DNA from: DATMNR01 sp963702765
GTDB lineage: Bacteria > Chloroflexota > Ktedonobacteria > Ktedonobacterales > Ktedonobacteraceae
DNA length: 64,000 nt
Direction: 5' to 3'
NCBI GenBank assembly: GCA_963702765.1
Contig: CAVPEB010000055.1
Coordinates: 1 to 64,000 of the forward strand
The notes beneath the pieces are model-generated. The model worked only from the letters and a program-made list of their open reading frames with translations, did no database searches and was not told the DNA's origin. How positions within the stretch are numbered: position 1 is the stretch's first letter; each line of letters starts with the position of its first letter. The position numbers and the translations under genes are program-made. This document shows positions 54,643-63,498 of the stretch, piece after piece.

Positions 54643-55224
54643 TTACCCTGCGAGATCGTAGGCCTGCTTCAGCCAGGTGATCAATTGTTCATCAACGTCG
54701 CTGATGGTGTTCAGGCGAACGCGATGGGTGAATAACGCATTGAAGCCTGCAGCGGATTCGAGTCGCCCAGTCGTGGAGACATCCTTGAGGATGATTCCTA
54801 CGTCGAGACGCGTTGCTGTCGTCGGCTGGATCATCGCAAACTGTTTCTTGCGCCTCAGGCTGACGTAACCCTTCTTCGGTGCCAGTTCAATGTCATTACC
54901 GAACGACGTGATCGCATTCATCAGTGCATCATGGAGAGCCTTTAGACCAGCCTTCTTGCCAGAATATAGATCTGCTACTGGATCTGTACCAGAAGCCTTT
55001 GCAGCCTGGACAATACTTGCCGCATCCGCCTCGCGTGCCTTTAGTGCGATACGATGCGCTGAGCCATGTGTCATGCCGTATTGGCTCTTCAACATGGCGA
55101 CAATATCGTTGTGTTTCGTTAGGCCGCTCTTTCTGACAATAGCGATCCACTCGCTAAGCGATTTGCCATATTTCTCTTCGATATTGCGGATTTGCGCCTC
55201 TAAACCCTCGTCAACAGTACTCAT
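54643..55224 (-). CDS. DUF4287/DUF5655 protein
   Basis: A 193-residue protein. The N-terminal DUF4287 part reads EKYGKSLSEWIAIVRKSGLT and LKSQYGMTHGSAHRIALKAR. A DUF5655-like domain follows: LHDALMNAITSFGNDIELAPKKGYVSLRRKKQFAMIQP in order, then DVGIILKDV and a C-terminal ITWLKQAYDLA. GGAGG precedes the ATG at 55224. Such proteins often travel with arsenic or regulatory genes, but the function is unknown. A longer upstream frame has no support. Confidence 0.8.
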   Translation of the reverse strand: MSTVDEGLEAQIRNIEEKYGKSLSEWIAIVRKSGLTKHNDIVAMLKSQYGMTHGSAHRIALKAREADAASIVQAAKASGTDPVADLYSGKKAGLKALHDALMNAITSFGNDIELAPKKGYVSLRRKKQFAMIQPTTATRLDVGIILKDVSTTGRLESAAGFNALFTHRVRLNTISDVDEQLITWLKQAYDLAG

Positions 55225-55584
55225 AGGACCTCCATTCGTTCCGTAAGCTAGCTCATTATAGCATAGAATGTCCCCAGAAACTGGGTTTTCCACACGTTCT
55301 ACGTCTGGGAAAAGTGAAGGGATACAAGCGTAGAGATGATGTACCTCTGAACATTTTGTATCACGATGTACATGCACCCATGACATTTGTCATGCTCAGA
55401 TTAGAAGAAATTTCACTTCCCCAGCATCCGCTCCATCCCTATACTCTCTAGTAGAAGCATATCGCACGAGAGGAATGGATCCCTTTCCTCGATGTGCGAC
55501 GAACATGCTGGCCAGAGCGTTAGCTGATAGTTTCCCGGCTGCCACCTGGGACAGCGGAGACAACGCGATGAAAGGAACGACTGT
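55225..55584. other. Gene-free interval
   Basis: A 360-base divergent space. No repeat or RNA gene was recognised. Confidence 0.4.
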
Positions 55585-56121
55585 ATGATCGATGGACTTC
55601 CTCTTTCCTTCTTCCTGCCGCTCGTCGTGCATGCATTAGCAGGGCTGACGACGGGAGTCACCGGGGTGCTGGCATTCCGAGCGTCCAAACGACGAGGGCG
55701 CCATCATCAATGGGGGAAATCCTATCTCTGGGCCTACACTGTGGTGTTTCTCACCGCGATCATGCTGTCGGTCCAGCACCTGCCAGCCGACATCTACCTC
55801 CTCGTTCTGGCTACGCTCGGCTATGGATTGGCACTCAGTGGTTATGCCGCACGACGCTTTCGGCTGGAACCAATCGTAAGGCGCACAGTTGGGAAGCAGT
55901 GGGTGGTTGCCCACATCGTTGGAGTGATCGGGTCCTATGTGGTCCTGTGGACGGCCTTTTACGTGGATAACGCTCACCTGATCCCAGGCTTGAAGCAGCT
56001 TCCGATACTCACGTTCTGGGTGCTTCCCAGTCTCATCGCTCTCCCGTTCCTGGTCGTGTCCCTCTCGCGTTTCGCACCGGAAACTGCCAGGCATGCACAA
56101 CTCGATAGCACATCGAAGTGA
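55585..56121 (+). CDS. DUF2306-like membrane protein
   Basis: A 178-residue protein with five hydrophobic segments (LSFFLPLVVHALAGLTTGVTG, LWAYTVVFLTAIMLSV, IYLLVLATLGYGLALSGYAA, WVVAHIVGVIGSYVVLWTAF, FWVLPSLIALPFLVVSL). The HALAG and HH...WGKSYLWA patterns, with His residues in or near helices, fit DUF2306-type haem-like or redox membrane proteins, though tentatively. AAAGGAA precedes the ATG. It is followed 23 bases later by another small membrane protein. Confidence 0.7.
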   Translation: MIDGLPLSFFLPLVVHALAGLTTGVTGVLAFRASKRRGRHHQWGKSYLWAYTVVFLTAIMLSVQHLPADIYLLVLATLGYGLALSGYAARRFRLEPIVRRTVGKQWVVAHIVGVIGSYVVLWTAFYVDNAHLIPGLKQLPILTFWVLPSLIALPFLVVSLSRFAPETARHAQLDSTSK

Positions 56122-56144
56122 GCCCGAGAGGAAAGAAAAAACTG

Positions 56145-56608
56145 ATGAATCTGATTATAGCTTTGCTTGCCATCGCAACAGCAGTCAATGGTCTGCTGGC
56201 GGGCCTCAATGTGGATACCGCACTTGTGAAGTTACCTGCGCGTCGGCGCATCGGTGTAGAGGCATATGCCACCTTTGCACGTGGCAACGATCTTGGAAAC
56301 GGACTGGTGGTCTATCCGCTTCTGGGAGTTGGAGCGGCCCTGCTCGCAGTGCTTGCTACGGTCTTACTTATATGGAGCGCTCCCCGATGGAGGTGTTGCT
56401 CCTGCTTTCCCTTGCCTCGCTCTTGAGCATTCTACACACCTTCGCCACCACTAGAGCGGCACCGGTGATGCTCAGCATCAAGGATATCCCTGATGACGAA
56501 GCGCTCTTGACGGCGAAACTGGACCGCTTCGCTCGCTGGCATACCGTTCGGGCGACATTTCAGGTGCTGGCGTTTTTTGTGCTCGTGTGGGCGTTGGCTA
56601 TCGTGTGA
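56145..56608 (+). pseudogene. Small four-helix membrane protein (DUF1772-like), one frameshift
   Basis: The first frame gives MNLIIALLAIATAVNGLLAG, RRRIGVEAYATFARGNDLGN and LLAVLATVLLIWSA. The homologous remainder runs in another frame: LLLLSLASLLSILHTFATTR, APVMLSIKDIPDDEALLTAK, RFARWHTVRATFQVLAFFVL. Frames join near 56385-56395. The four-helix layout with a conserved RF-x-RW-x-x-x-R before the last helix resembles DUF1772-like proteins. The full product would be about 154 residues; as written it ends early. Confidence 0.6.
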
Positions 56609-56701
56609 CACTGATCAGCCCACGATCTGTGAGAAAAGACATGTTTTGTTCTGGTTGCTATGGAAGAAGCAATCATCGATCACTCAAAAGGAGGGGAAAC
56701 C

Positions 56702-57144
56702 ATGCCACCAATCGTATTGACCATCGAGATCGCCCGTCCGCCAGACGAGGTTTTCTCCTATGTCACAGACCCCTCGCGGTTCTCCGAATGGCAGGAGGAC
56801 GCCGCGAGAGGACGCCTAGAGGGAAGCGGTCCGCCCGGCGTGGGCTCGAGGTTCACCACAACTCGCCGGATCGGTCGCACCGAGCGGACGACGACGTCGG
56901 AGATAACGGAGATCAATCCCCCCAGAAGCTGGGCTGCTCACGGAGTCGACGGACCAATCAGGCCGATCATGCACGTCACTGTCGCACCTGTGGGCGGCAG
57001 CGCACGGTCGCGCGTCACGATTGACGTCGACTTCGAGGGCACGGGATCGGCAAACTGCTCGTGCCCCTCGTCCGCTGGTTGGGACGAAAGGACGGCCCCA
57101 CGAACTGTCGGAACCTCAAGGAACGCCTCGAGGGCGGCGATTAG
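56702..57144 (+). pseudogene. SRPBCC-family (START-like) protein, one frameshift
   Basis: AAAGGAGGGG precedes the ATG at 56702. The frame shows IEIARPPDEVFSYVTDPSRF, SEWQEDAARGRLEG, GVGSRFTTTRRIG and SRVTIDVDFEG, the SRPBCC ligand-binding fold. One base appears lost near 57038-57041: the next frame continues IGKLLVPLVRWLGRKDGPTN and CRNLKERLEGGD, then TAG at 57142. As written the C-terminal helix that closes the pocket is replaced. The ligand is unknown. Confidence 0.75.
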
Positions 57145-57258
57145 CACGCCTCGCGCTGCGTACACCTCAATGTGATCGAGCCGCACGCGCTTGCTTGCGA
57201 TGAACTGCAGTTGCCCTGAGACAGGGCGCACCGCGAGCGTACAGAAAGAGAGAGACCT

Positions 57259-57650
57259 ATGCGTGAAAAAGTGAGGCAAGAAGCACCACGATCCCATCGA
57301 GCAGGAACGACAGAGTTCCCAGCTATCGAGTTGCAAGCACTCTGCAAATCGTTCGGGGCGCTGCAAGCCCTTGACCATCTTACCCTCTCGGTTGAGCAGG
57401 GCGAGATCTTTGGCCTGCTGGGACCAAACGGATCGGGCAAGACCACCACCATCAACCTGATCAGCGGCCTTTCCACCCCGACCAGCGGCAAAGTGCAGGT
57501 GATGGGCTACGATGTGCGTCGCCATGCGCGCAGGATACGGCAGATGCTAGGCGCCGTGCCCCAGGAAACCGCGCTCTACGAAGAACTCTCCGCCTGGGAC
57601 AATCTGGACTTTCATGCGGATCTCTTTGGTATGCCACGCAAGGAGAAAAA
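57259..57650 (+). pseudogene. ABC transporter ATPase, 5' part only
   Basis: The N-terminal half of an ABC-2 exporter ATPase: ALCKSFGALQALDHLTLSVE, Walker A GLLGPNGSGKTTTINLISG and the Q-loop LGAVPQETALYEELSAWDNL, up to FGMPRKEKK. The signature motif, Walker B and H-loop are absent. The sequence runs straight into the permease fragment, so a deletion of roughly 1 kb probably removed the rest. No ATP hydrolysis can be expected from this product. Confidence 0.85.
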
Positions 57651-58288
57651 GACAGGAGCGCGACGCCTACCCGCGGGATCTCGGCTATATTCCCTACCTG
57701 GCGGTTCCCATCCTGGTGATCGGCCTGATGGTCGGGGGCATGGTGCAAGCGGGGACCGCAGCGGCGGTCGAGTGGGAGCGCGAGACGGTGAAAGAGTTGC
57801 TGCTTTCTCCAGCTAGCCGGGTGGCGATTTTGCTGGGTAAGATGGGAGCAGCGTTTCTGATCGGCCTGGCTGGAGCAGCCATCGTGCTTGCGATGCTGAT
57901 CGCGCTCATGGGGATCAGGCCGGAGCATTGGGGAGAACTCATCGGCTTCACCTTGCTCATTCTTGCGCTCTTCACAGCCTGGGGAACGCTACTCGGAACC
58001 TGGTTACAGCGAAGGACACCGGTGGCGACATTGGCAATCGGCCTGTGCGTGCCGCTGTTCTTTCTAAGCGGTCCCTTTGGACCGATCTCCTTTTTCGCAC
58101 CGATTGAGCAACTGGTCGCGCTCGTGTTTCCCGTCTATTACGCGATCGTGGTGCTGCAGCACGCCGTCCATGGCTTTACCCTGAATACCTCTGGGATCGG
58201 GGTCAATGTGTTGATCCTGGCCGTCTATACGCTGGGAGGACTGGTTCTGGCTACCATTGTCGTGCGGCACAGCACCATAGCGCACTAA
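57651..58288 (+). pseudogene. ABC-2 permease, 3' part only
   Basis: Five to six membrane helices of an ABC-2-type permease: IPYLAVPILVIGLMVGGMVQ, WERETVKELLLSPASR (the conserved cytoplasmic loop), FLIGLAGAAIVLAMLIALMG, LGTWLQRRTPVATLAIGLCV and LVALVFPVYYAIVVLQHAV. The usual N-terminal helix and extracellular domain are missing because the deletion that truncated the ATPase also removed them. The frame differs from that of the ATPase fragment. It lies 13 bases before an intact paralogous permease. Confidence 0.8.
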
Positions 58289-58301
58289 GTCTGAAGAGAG
58301 A

Positions 58302-59414
58302 ATGAAAATGCTACAAGCATTTGTACGCTCCGTCTGGACGATCTGCAAAAAAGATCTACGCGTCTGGCTGCGCCAGCCTTCCAATGTGGCGATCACGGTG
58401 CTTCCCGCCCTCGCGCTGCTATTTGTTGATGCGCTCTCGGCGGGGGCGGTTGGTCGCAGCCCGGTGGCGCTGGTGACGCTTGATCAGGGCGCGCGCGGCC
58501 AGCAGATGGCGCAGGTCATCCATCAGGCCGACCTTTTTCGCGTGAGCGACGCGACGCCAGCCCAGGCGGAGGTGTTGTACAACAACCTGGATGTGGTGGC
58601 CATTGTGACCATCCCGGCCAACTTCACACACGCGGTCGACGCACACGCGCCCGCGCACATCGAGGTACTCATTAACAACCTCAATACCGATTTCACCAAC
58701 GACATCCGCCGCGCGGTTCCTGATGCTATCACACAGTTCTATCAGCAGCGGGGAGGCGAGAGTCCCATCAAGGTGACGCTCTCGGAGCAGAACCTGCGCA
58801 GGCAGGATATCCAACTTTTCCAGTACAGCGCTATGCCACTGCTGGTGTTGCTGCTCGTCGTGAGCGGGCTGGTCTCCAGCAGTCTCGCGGCGGCAGGCGA
58901 GTGGGAGACGCGCACGATCAAAGAGCTGCTCCTGTCACCGGCGAGTAGCGGCGCTATCATTATCGGGAAAGTGATGACAGGCTTCATGACTACCATGGCC
59001 CTGGGGGTGCTGGTGTTGGGAGCGGGGAGCCTCCTTGGCTGGGTCCAACCAGTAGGGGTTTACTGGCTGATTGTCCTGCTGATTCTGGCGCTGGTGGCGC
59101 TGTTCAGCGCGGGATTAGGAGTGGCTCTGGGAGCGCTGCTGCAGCGGATACAGCTGGTGAGTTCCGCCGCCATTGTCCTGGCTCTGTATCTCTTCTTTCT
59201 GACCGGGGGAACGGCCGTGCTGGCCTTTGATCCAGGATGGCTCCAAACGATTGCAACCTTTGTGCCCCTCGATTACGGCAGGCACGCGCTGGAGATGGCG
59301 ATTTTCTACCAGTCATCTGACCAACTTGGCCGTGATATCACAGTGTTGGCAGGTTCTGCTGTTATGGCGATCAGTCTGGGCACTCTGGCCATGCGCCGAG
59401 GCATGGCCCAGTAG
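58302..59414 (+). CDS. ABC-2-type transporter permease
   Basis: A 370-residue permease. The first helix (NVAITVLPALALLFVDAL) is followed by an extracellular domain of about 150 residues (residues 45-195). Five C-terminal helices follow, with the loop EWETRTIKELLLSPASSGAI between helices 2 and 3. It is a paralogue of the truncated permease upstream; such pairs usually form a heterodimeric exporter with one ATPase, here broken. The substrate is unknown. The histidine kinase pair downstream may control it. Confidence 0.85.
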   Translation: MKMLQAFVRSVWTICKKDLRVWLRQPSNVAITVLPALALLFVDALSAGAVGRSPVALVTLDQGARGQQMAQVIHQADLFRVSDATPAQAEVLYNNLDVVAIVTIPANFTHAVDAHAPAHIEVLINNLNTDFTNDIRRAVPDAITQFYQQRGGESPIKVTLSEQNLRRQDIQLFQYSAMPLLVLLLVVSGLVSSSLAAAGEWETRTIKELLLSPASSGAIIIGKVMTGFMTTMALGVLVLGAGSLLGWVQPVGVYWLIVLLILALVALFSAGLGVALGALLQRIQLVSSAAIVLALYLFFLTGGTAVLAFDPGWLQTIATFVPLDYGRHALEMAIFYQSSDQLGRDITVLAGSAVMAISLGTLAMRRGMAQ

Positions 59415-59496
59415 CGCAACTCGGATGGCAGGTCGGCGTGGTAGAATGGGGTCGAGAGATATGTTCGTATGGTGACAAGTAAACAGGAGAGACCGT

Positions 59497-60753
59497 ATGC
59501 AGATCAGTCAACATCGCAAAACACCAGAACATGAAGTTCTCTTAACCTCACCTGGTGGAACTGCTCGCTCAGAGGAGGGAATCACCTCCAGCGGGGTGAC
59601 GTTCCGACTCTGGCGGCTGTACCAGCATGCCTGGCTCGTCTGCCTCCTCTTTCCCTTGGCCCAGGTGGTACGTGAGCCGATCTCCCCATCGCAGGTGATC
59701 GTGCGATGGCTGGCGCTCATTGGGTTCGCATCTGTCTACACCTGGCTGATGTGGCCGCATCCAGCCAGCCAGAAGACGCGGGCACGCGCACGCTCTCAGT
59801 CTTCGTTCCTGCTCTTTGGCGTGCTGGGAATCCTCGTCCTCGTCTTTAGTCTAGCATATGGCCCCGCGTGGCTCTGGCTCTTCATCGGGGTGAGCGCCAT
59901 TGCTGGTCTGCTCCTTCCCATGCGCAGCGCCTTTGCGGCCATCGTGCTCTTGACGCTTCTGCCACTGTTACTGACCCTGAAGATGTATGGAGGGTTAGCG
60001 GCAGTGGATGTGTGGTGGCTCATCGCACTGATGTTGCTGGTACGAGGGCTTGGCCTGGACATGATCGGCATCGCCCGTATGGGCAAGGCCATCCGAGAGT
60101 TGCATGCCGCGCGCAGCGAGCTGGCACGTCTGAGGGTCGAGGAGGAACGGCTGCGTCTGGCTCGAGACCTGCATGATCTGCTGGGACAGACGCTCTCCAT
60201 GATCACCCTCAAGAGCGAACTAGCCAGGCACCTGATCGCGGAAGACGCTGAGGGTTGCGCGCAAGAACTCACTGAGATTGAGCGTGTGGCACGCCAGACG
60301 CTGCGTGAGGTGCGCGAAGCCGTGTCCGGATACCGGCAACCTCGGCTTGAGAGCGAACTGGAGGGGGCACGCCAACTCCTGGAAGCAGCGGGAATCGACT
60401 ACCAGATCGAACCGAACACCCTCGCCCTTCCTCCTGAGACGTCCGCCGTTCTTGCCTGGACAGTGCGCGAGGGGGTCACCAACGTCATCCGGCACAGTCG
60501 CGCGAGACACTGCGAGATCACACTCATCCAGGGAGACGGAACAGTTGGTGCCCAAGTGATCAATGACGGGGGACGAGAAGCGCGTGCGGAAAGTCCATCT
60601 GCGCGTCCCGGCCTAGGACTCGCTGGCTTGCGGGAGCGTGTGAGCACACTTGGAGGATATATGGAGGCAGGTCCTCTGATGTTGGCCGGCAAGGAACACT
60701 TTCGTGTCCATGTGGAATTGCCCATCCATAAGGTTGGAGAGGCACCAGTCTGA
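59497..60753 (+). CDS. Sensor histidine kinase (HisKA_3, NarL partner)
   Basis: A 418-residue membrane kinase. About five to six helices between residues 40 and 195 form a small sensor without a large external domain. The phospho-acceptor is His226 in RLARDLHDLLGQTLSMITLK. The ATP-binding domain has the N-box AWTVREGVTNVIRHSRARH and the G-box GLGLAGLRERVSTLGG. DesK-like in layout. It precedes its response regulator by 14 bases and follows the ABC export genes, so it probably controls them. Confidence 0.88.
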   Translation: MQISQHRKTPEHEVLLTSPGGTARSEEGITSSGVTFRLWRLYQHAWLVCLLFPLAQVVREPISPSQVIVRWLALIGFASVYTWLMWPHPASQKTRARARSQSSFLLFGVLGILVLVFSLAYGPAWLWLFIGVSAIAGLLLPMRSAFAAIVLLTLLPLLLTLKMYGGLAAVDVWWLIALMLLVRGLGLDMIGIARMGKAIRELHAARSELARLRVEEERLRLARDLHDLLGQTLSMITLKSELARHLIAEDAEGCAQELTEIERVARQTLREVREAVSGYRQPRLESELEGARQLLEAAGIDYQIEPNTLALPPETSAVLAWTVREGVTNVIRHSRARHCEITLIQGDGTVGAQVINDGGREARAESPSARPGLGLAGLRERVSTLGGYMEAGPLMLAGKEHFRVHVELPIHKVGEAPV

Positions 60754-60767
60754 CAGGAGGAACGCTC

Positions 60768-61373
60768 ATGATCCGTGTGTTGTTGGCCGAAGACCAGGCG
60801 ATGGTGCGTGGTGCGCTCGCGGCGCTACTGAGCCGGGAACAGGATATCGAGGTCGTAGCTGAAGTGGCACGAGGGAACGAGGTGGTGAAAGCTGCACTTG
60901 CGAGCCAACCAGATGTTGCCCTGCTCGACATTGAAATGCCCGGGGGCGATGGACTCGCTGCTGCGCAAGCCTTGCAAAAGGCGCTGCCGACCTGCCGCAG
61001 TGTGATCCTGACTACCTTTGGACGTAGCGGCTACTTGCACCGGGCCATGGAAAGCGGAGCGGTAGGGTTTCTGCTCAAGGACGCCCCGGCAGCAGAACTT
61101 GCCGTCGCCTTGCGCCGCGTGATGCAAGGTGAGCGAGTGGTCGACCCAGAGCTGGCCCTCTCGGCGCTTTCCGAAGGCAACAACCCGCTGACCGCCCGCG
61201 AACGTGAGGTGCTATCTGCCTCGCTCTTCGGGGCCAGTCTGGCAGAAATTGCAGCGCGCTTGTTTCTCTCTGAGGGAACAGTGCGTAATCATCTTTCTAT
61301 CGCCATGCAGAAACTGAGCGCGCAGAACCGCATGGAAGCGGCACGGCTCGCTGAGCAAAAGGGATGGCTATGA
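60768..61373 (+). CDS. LuxR/NarL-type response regulator
   Basis: A 201-residue regulator. The receiver domain has the acidic pair in LLAEDQ, the phospho-acceptor Asp54 in VALLDIEMPGGDG and Lys in FLLKDAPAAELA. The DNA-binding domain has NPLTAREREVLSAS, AEIAARLFLSEGTVRNHLS and MQKLSAQNRMEAARLA. AGGAGG precedes the ATG. It is the cognate partner of the kinase upstream (DesR-like). Targets are unknown; the ABC genes are the nearest candidates. Confidence 0.9.
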   Translation: MIRVLLAEDQAMVRGALAALLSREQDIEVVAEVARGNEVVKAALASQPDVALLDIEMPGGDGLAAAQALQKALPTCRSVILTTFGRSGYLHRAMESGAVGFLLKDAPAAELAVALRRVMQGERVVDPELALSALSEGNNPLTAREREVLSASLFGASLAEIAARLFLSEGTVRNHLSIAMQKLSAQNRMEAARLAEQKGWL

Positions 61374-61578
61374 GCTGGCAAAAAGACGAGGGTATCAAAG
61401 CCTGCGTAATTTTGGTTCATGCAGGTATTTTGTGAAGCTCTCTTCAAATAGGAAAAAATACAGCGTTGACTTTCTCTTTTCACGCTCATATCGGCAAAGT
61501 AGGAGCCAATGTTTCCAGATCATTCACCAAAAAGTTGCATGAGCCAAAAGTAAGTTAGCCTTGACACACGCGAGTAGT

Positions 61579-62187
61579 TCAGCGAATATCAGGATTTTTG
61601 CTCCTGTTTGTGGTGACTCCAGGTAAGGAATTGGAAATACGGACCGCATGCACAGCAATAACCTTCCTGGCACATAGAGCTGCGCTAATGCCTGCGTCAC
61701 TCTCCCCGATAATCACGAGCCTGCTCATGCAACGGTTCACTCGCTCTCGCGTGCCAGGAAAGCATTGATGCGTTCTGCAATAGCATCCACGCACTTTCCT
61801 GAATACATTGAGTCGCTCCTCTTCAGTTCCGATGGCTTTACTCGGATCGGGAAAGCCCCAGTGTTCCTGGTGGCGAGCATAAGGAAAGTACGGGCATTCT
61901 TCCGCTGCTTCATCACAGACTGTGATGACTAAATCCATTGGCGGTGCATTGACAAATTCCTCCATGCCCTTCGCACGATGTCCAGCTTGTTCGCTAATAT
62001 CGATGCCTAATTCCGCCATCACTTGCACCGCTAAAGGATGTACTGTGCGGGGATGTGTTCCCGCACTATAGACTGCATAGCGCTTTCCACCTCGCGCCCG
62101 CAAGAGCCCCTCGGCCATTTGCGAACGTGAGGAGTTATGGGTGCAGAGAAAGAGCACACGCATAGGTTCTGTTCCAGATAAGTTCAT
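61579..62187 (-). CDS. arsC: Arsenate reductase (LMW-PTPase type), 3' frameshift into oxidoreductase relic
   Basis: The first 130 residues are a thioredoxin-coupled arsenate reductase: P-loop FLCTHNSSRSQMAEG, LGIDISEQAGHRAKGMEEF, ITVCDEAAEECPYFP with the redox Cys pair, and the WGFPDPSKA loop. Near 61787-61793 the frame shifts. One base less would give DAIAERINAFLARESE and a stop at 61737, the normal end. Instead the frame reads into MSRLVIIGESDAGISAAL, the start of an FAD-dependent (CoA-disulphide-reductase-like) oxidoreductase of which only about 20 codons survive. The active site is intact, so activity may remain. Confidence 0.85.
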   Translation of the reverse strand: MNLSGTEPMRVLFLCTHNSSRSQMAEGLLRARGGKRYAVYSAGTHPRTVHPLAVQVMAELGIDISEQAGHRAKGMEEFVNAPPMDLVITVCDEAAEECPYFPYARHQEHWGFPDPSKAIGTEEERLNVFRKVRGCYCRTHQCFPGTRERVNRCMSRLVIIGESDAGISAALCARKVIAVHAVRISNSLPGVTTNRSKNPDIR

Positions 62188-62247
62188 TATGTTTTCTCGC
62201 TCACTGAGTGATTAACTCCGTATATTGTTCTTCCGATGTCATTTATA

Positions 62248-63036
62248 TTATACCTTCCTACTTTTTTCTCGCTCGATCAGTATCATGAGAAAGCGAATCC
62301 TGTTTGTCAGTTGCAGCGCAACCTGTTCAAACGCTCTAGAGCGTTCCTCTTCTGATCCTTCAACAGCGGCAGGATCGATGAAGCTCCAGTGGACGCGTTC
62401 AGGATCACCGGGAAAGGTGGGGCACGCTTCGCGAACGCGATCACAGACAGTCACAATATAGTCGAAAGACTGGTCAAGAAACTCATCCAGGTGCTTCGAT
62501 CGTTGCTGGCTGATGTCAATGCCCATTTTTGCCATGGTCTTTATGGCAAGCGGATGAAGACTTGTGGGTTGGTTGCCAGCGCTAAAAACCTCAATCCGAT
62601 CTCCACTCAGGTCGCGTAGAATGCCTTCCGCCATCTGTGAGCGCGCACTATTATGTGTGCAGAGAAAGAGCACACGAACTTTCTTGCTGGGGAGATGTGA
62701 GACTGCCTCCTGTAGTGCAATATCTACATCAGTTGTATTCAAGATTGGATTCAGGGAATCGGCCGCAGCGAAATACAGTGTCCGAAGTATATTGATATCA
62801 AGGCTGTAATAGATGTCGCGACCATCAGCTGTGCTACGTCGTTCGGTCACCAGGTTCTGATCGTGCAGCCTCCTCAAATGATACGATACGAGATTCTGCG
62901 GCAGTTCAAGTTGATGCACAATTTCCTGTACATGGTAGTCGGATCGCCCGAGCAATACCAAAATTTTCCAGCGAATATCGTGTGCTAGCAGCTTGAGGAA
63001 GCTCGGCGGTTGACTAAAAGATAGAGCAGTGTTCAT
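62248..63036 (-). CDS. ArsR-type repressor fused to arsenate reductase
   Basis: A 262-residue fusion. Residues 1-95 are a winged-helix ArsR domain (LAHDIRWKILVLLGRSDYHV, LELPQNLVSYHLRRLHDQNL). Residues 115-250 are an LMW-PTPase/ArsC domain with P-loop FLCTHNSARSQMAEGILRDL, MGIDISQQRSKHLDEF, IVTVCDRVREACPTFPG and WSFIDPAAVEG. It may sense and reduce arsenate, or use the enzyme domain as a sensor. GGAG precedes the ATG. A palindromic operator lies 20 bases upstream. The stand-alone arsC follows in the same direction. Confidence 0.88.
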   Translation of the reverse strand: MNTALSFSQPPSFLKLLAHDIRWKILVLLGRSDYHVQEIVHQLELPQNLVSYHLRRLHDQNLVTERRSTADGRDIYYSLDINILRTLYFAAADSLNPILNTTDVDIALQEAVSHLPSKKVRVLFLCTHNSARSQMAEGILRDLSGDRIEVFSAGNQPTSLHPLAIKTMAKMGIDISQQRSKHLDEFLDQSFDYIVTVCDRVREACPTFPGDPERVHWSFIDPAAVEGSEEERSRAFEQVALQLTNRIRFLMILIEREKSRKV

Positions 63037-63055
63037 AATTTACTCCAATCTATTT

Positions 63056-63077
63056 TATATCAATATAATTTGATATA
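63056..63077. promoter_or_regulatory. ArsR-type operator
   Basis: A perfect inverted repeat, TATATCAA-tataat-TTGATATA, 20 bases upstream of the ArsR-ArsC start. The ATCAA...TTGAT arms fit ArsR/SmtB operators. The spacer itself reads TATAAT on the plus strand, and TATAAA follows on the coding strand, so the operator overlaps the promoter. This points to self-repression. Confidence 0.75.
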
Positions 63078-63369
63078 AATATACACTTTTATCCTACAAA
63101 AAACAAGTGCGGGAAATAGCCTATGCTTGAAGATTTTTCAAGGCCACTGTAGCAGGAGGATTATTAGCCACAGTGAGGGTGAGCTGAGCTTCATGAACCA
63201 GCTCTTGAAGTTGCTTCTTCCACAGGCGATCGTTCACACTTAAGGGATAAAAGTAAAGCCTAATTCGGGATACCAGAGTTTTCCGAGCATTTAGAAGAAT
63301 GTACCCAGGCATTGTTAAGCAATTATTATCACCGGGTAAGAATCAAGCAACGAGCACTATTTTAGTGTC

Positions 63370-63493
63370 TCATGATGCTGATCAACAAATTAATTCGGAG
63401 ATCGTAACATCCACCGAAGGCCGATAAATCGGCGATGTGCACGATTAATCGGCACCTACGGGTGTCTAGTCTATTTTGTTAATCAGCATCATG
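63370..63493 (+). repeat. Family B MITE-like repeat, copy B4 (most complete)
   Basis: A 124-bp unit bounded by inverted repeats CATGATGCTGATCAACAAA (left) and its near-complement TTTGTTAATCAGCATCATG (right). Inside lies GCCGATAAATCGGC followed by GTGTGC...GCACC around ACGATTAATCG. It ends 5 bases beyond the argF stop. The rest of the gene-free space from 63078 shows one weak 63-codon frame only. Confidence 0.85.
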
Positions 63494-63498
63494 TATTC

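Noticed and set aside
63121..63312. 63-codon minus-strand frame between the ArsR-ArsC operator and argF
   Set aside because: No ribosome site and no family recognised. The C-terminal part (VHEAQLTLTVANNPPATVA) looks protein-like, so a transposase remnant is possible, but the support is too weak to list.
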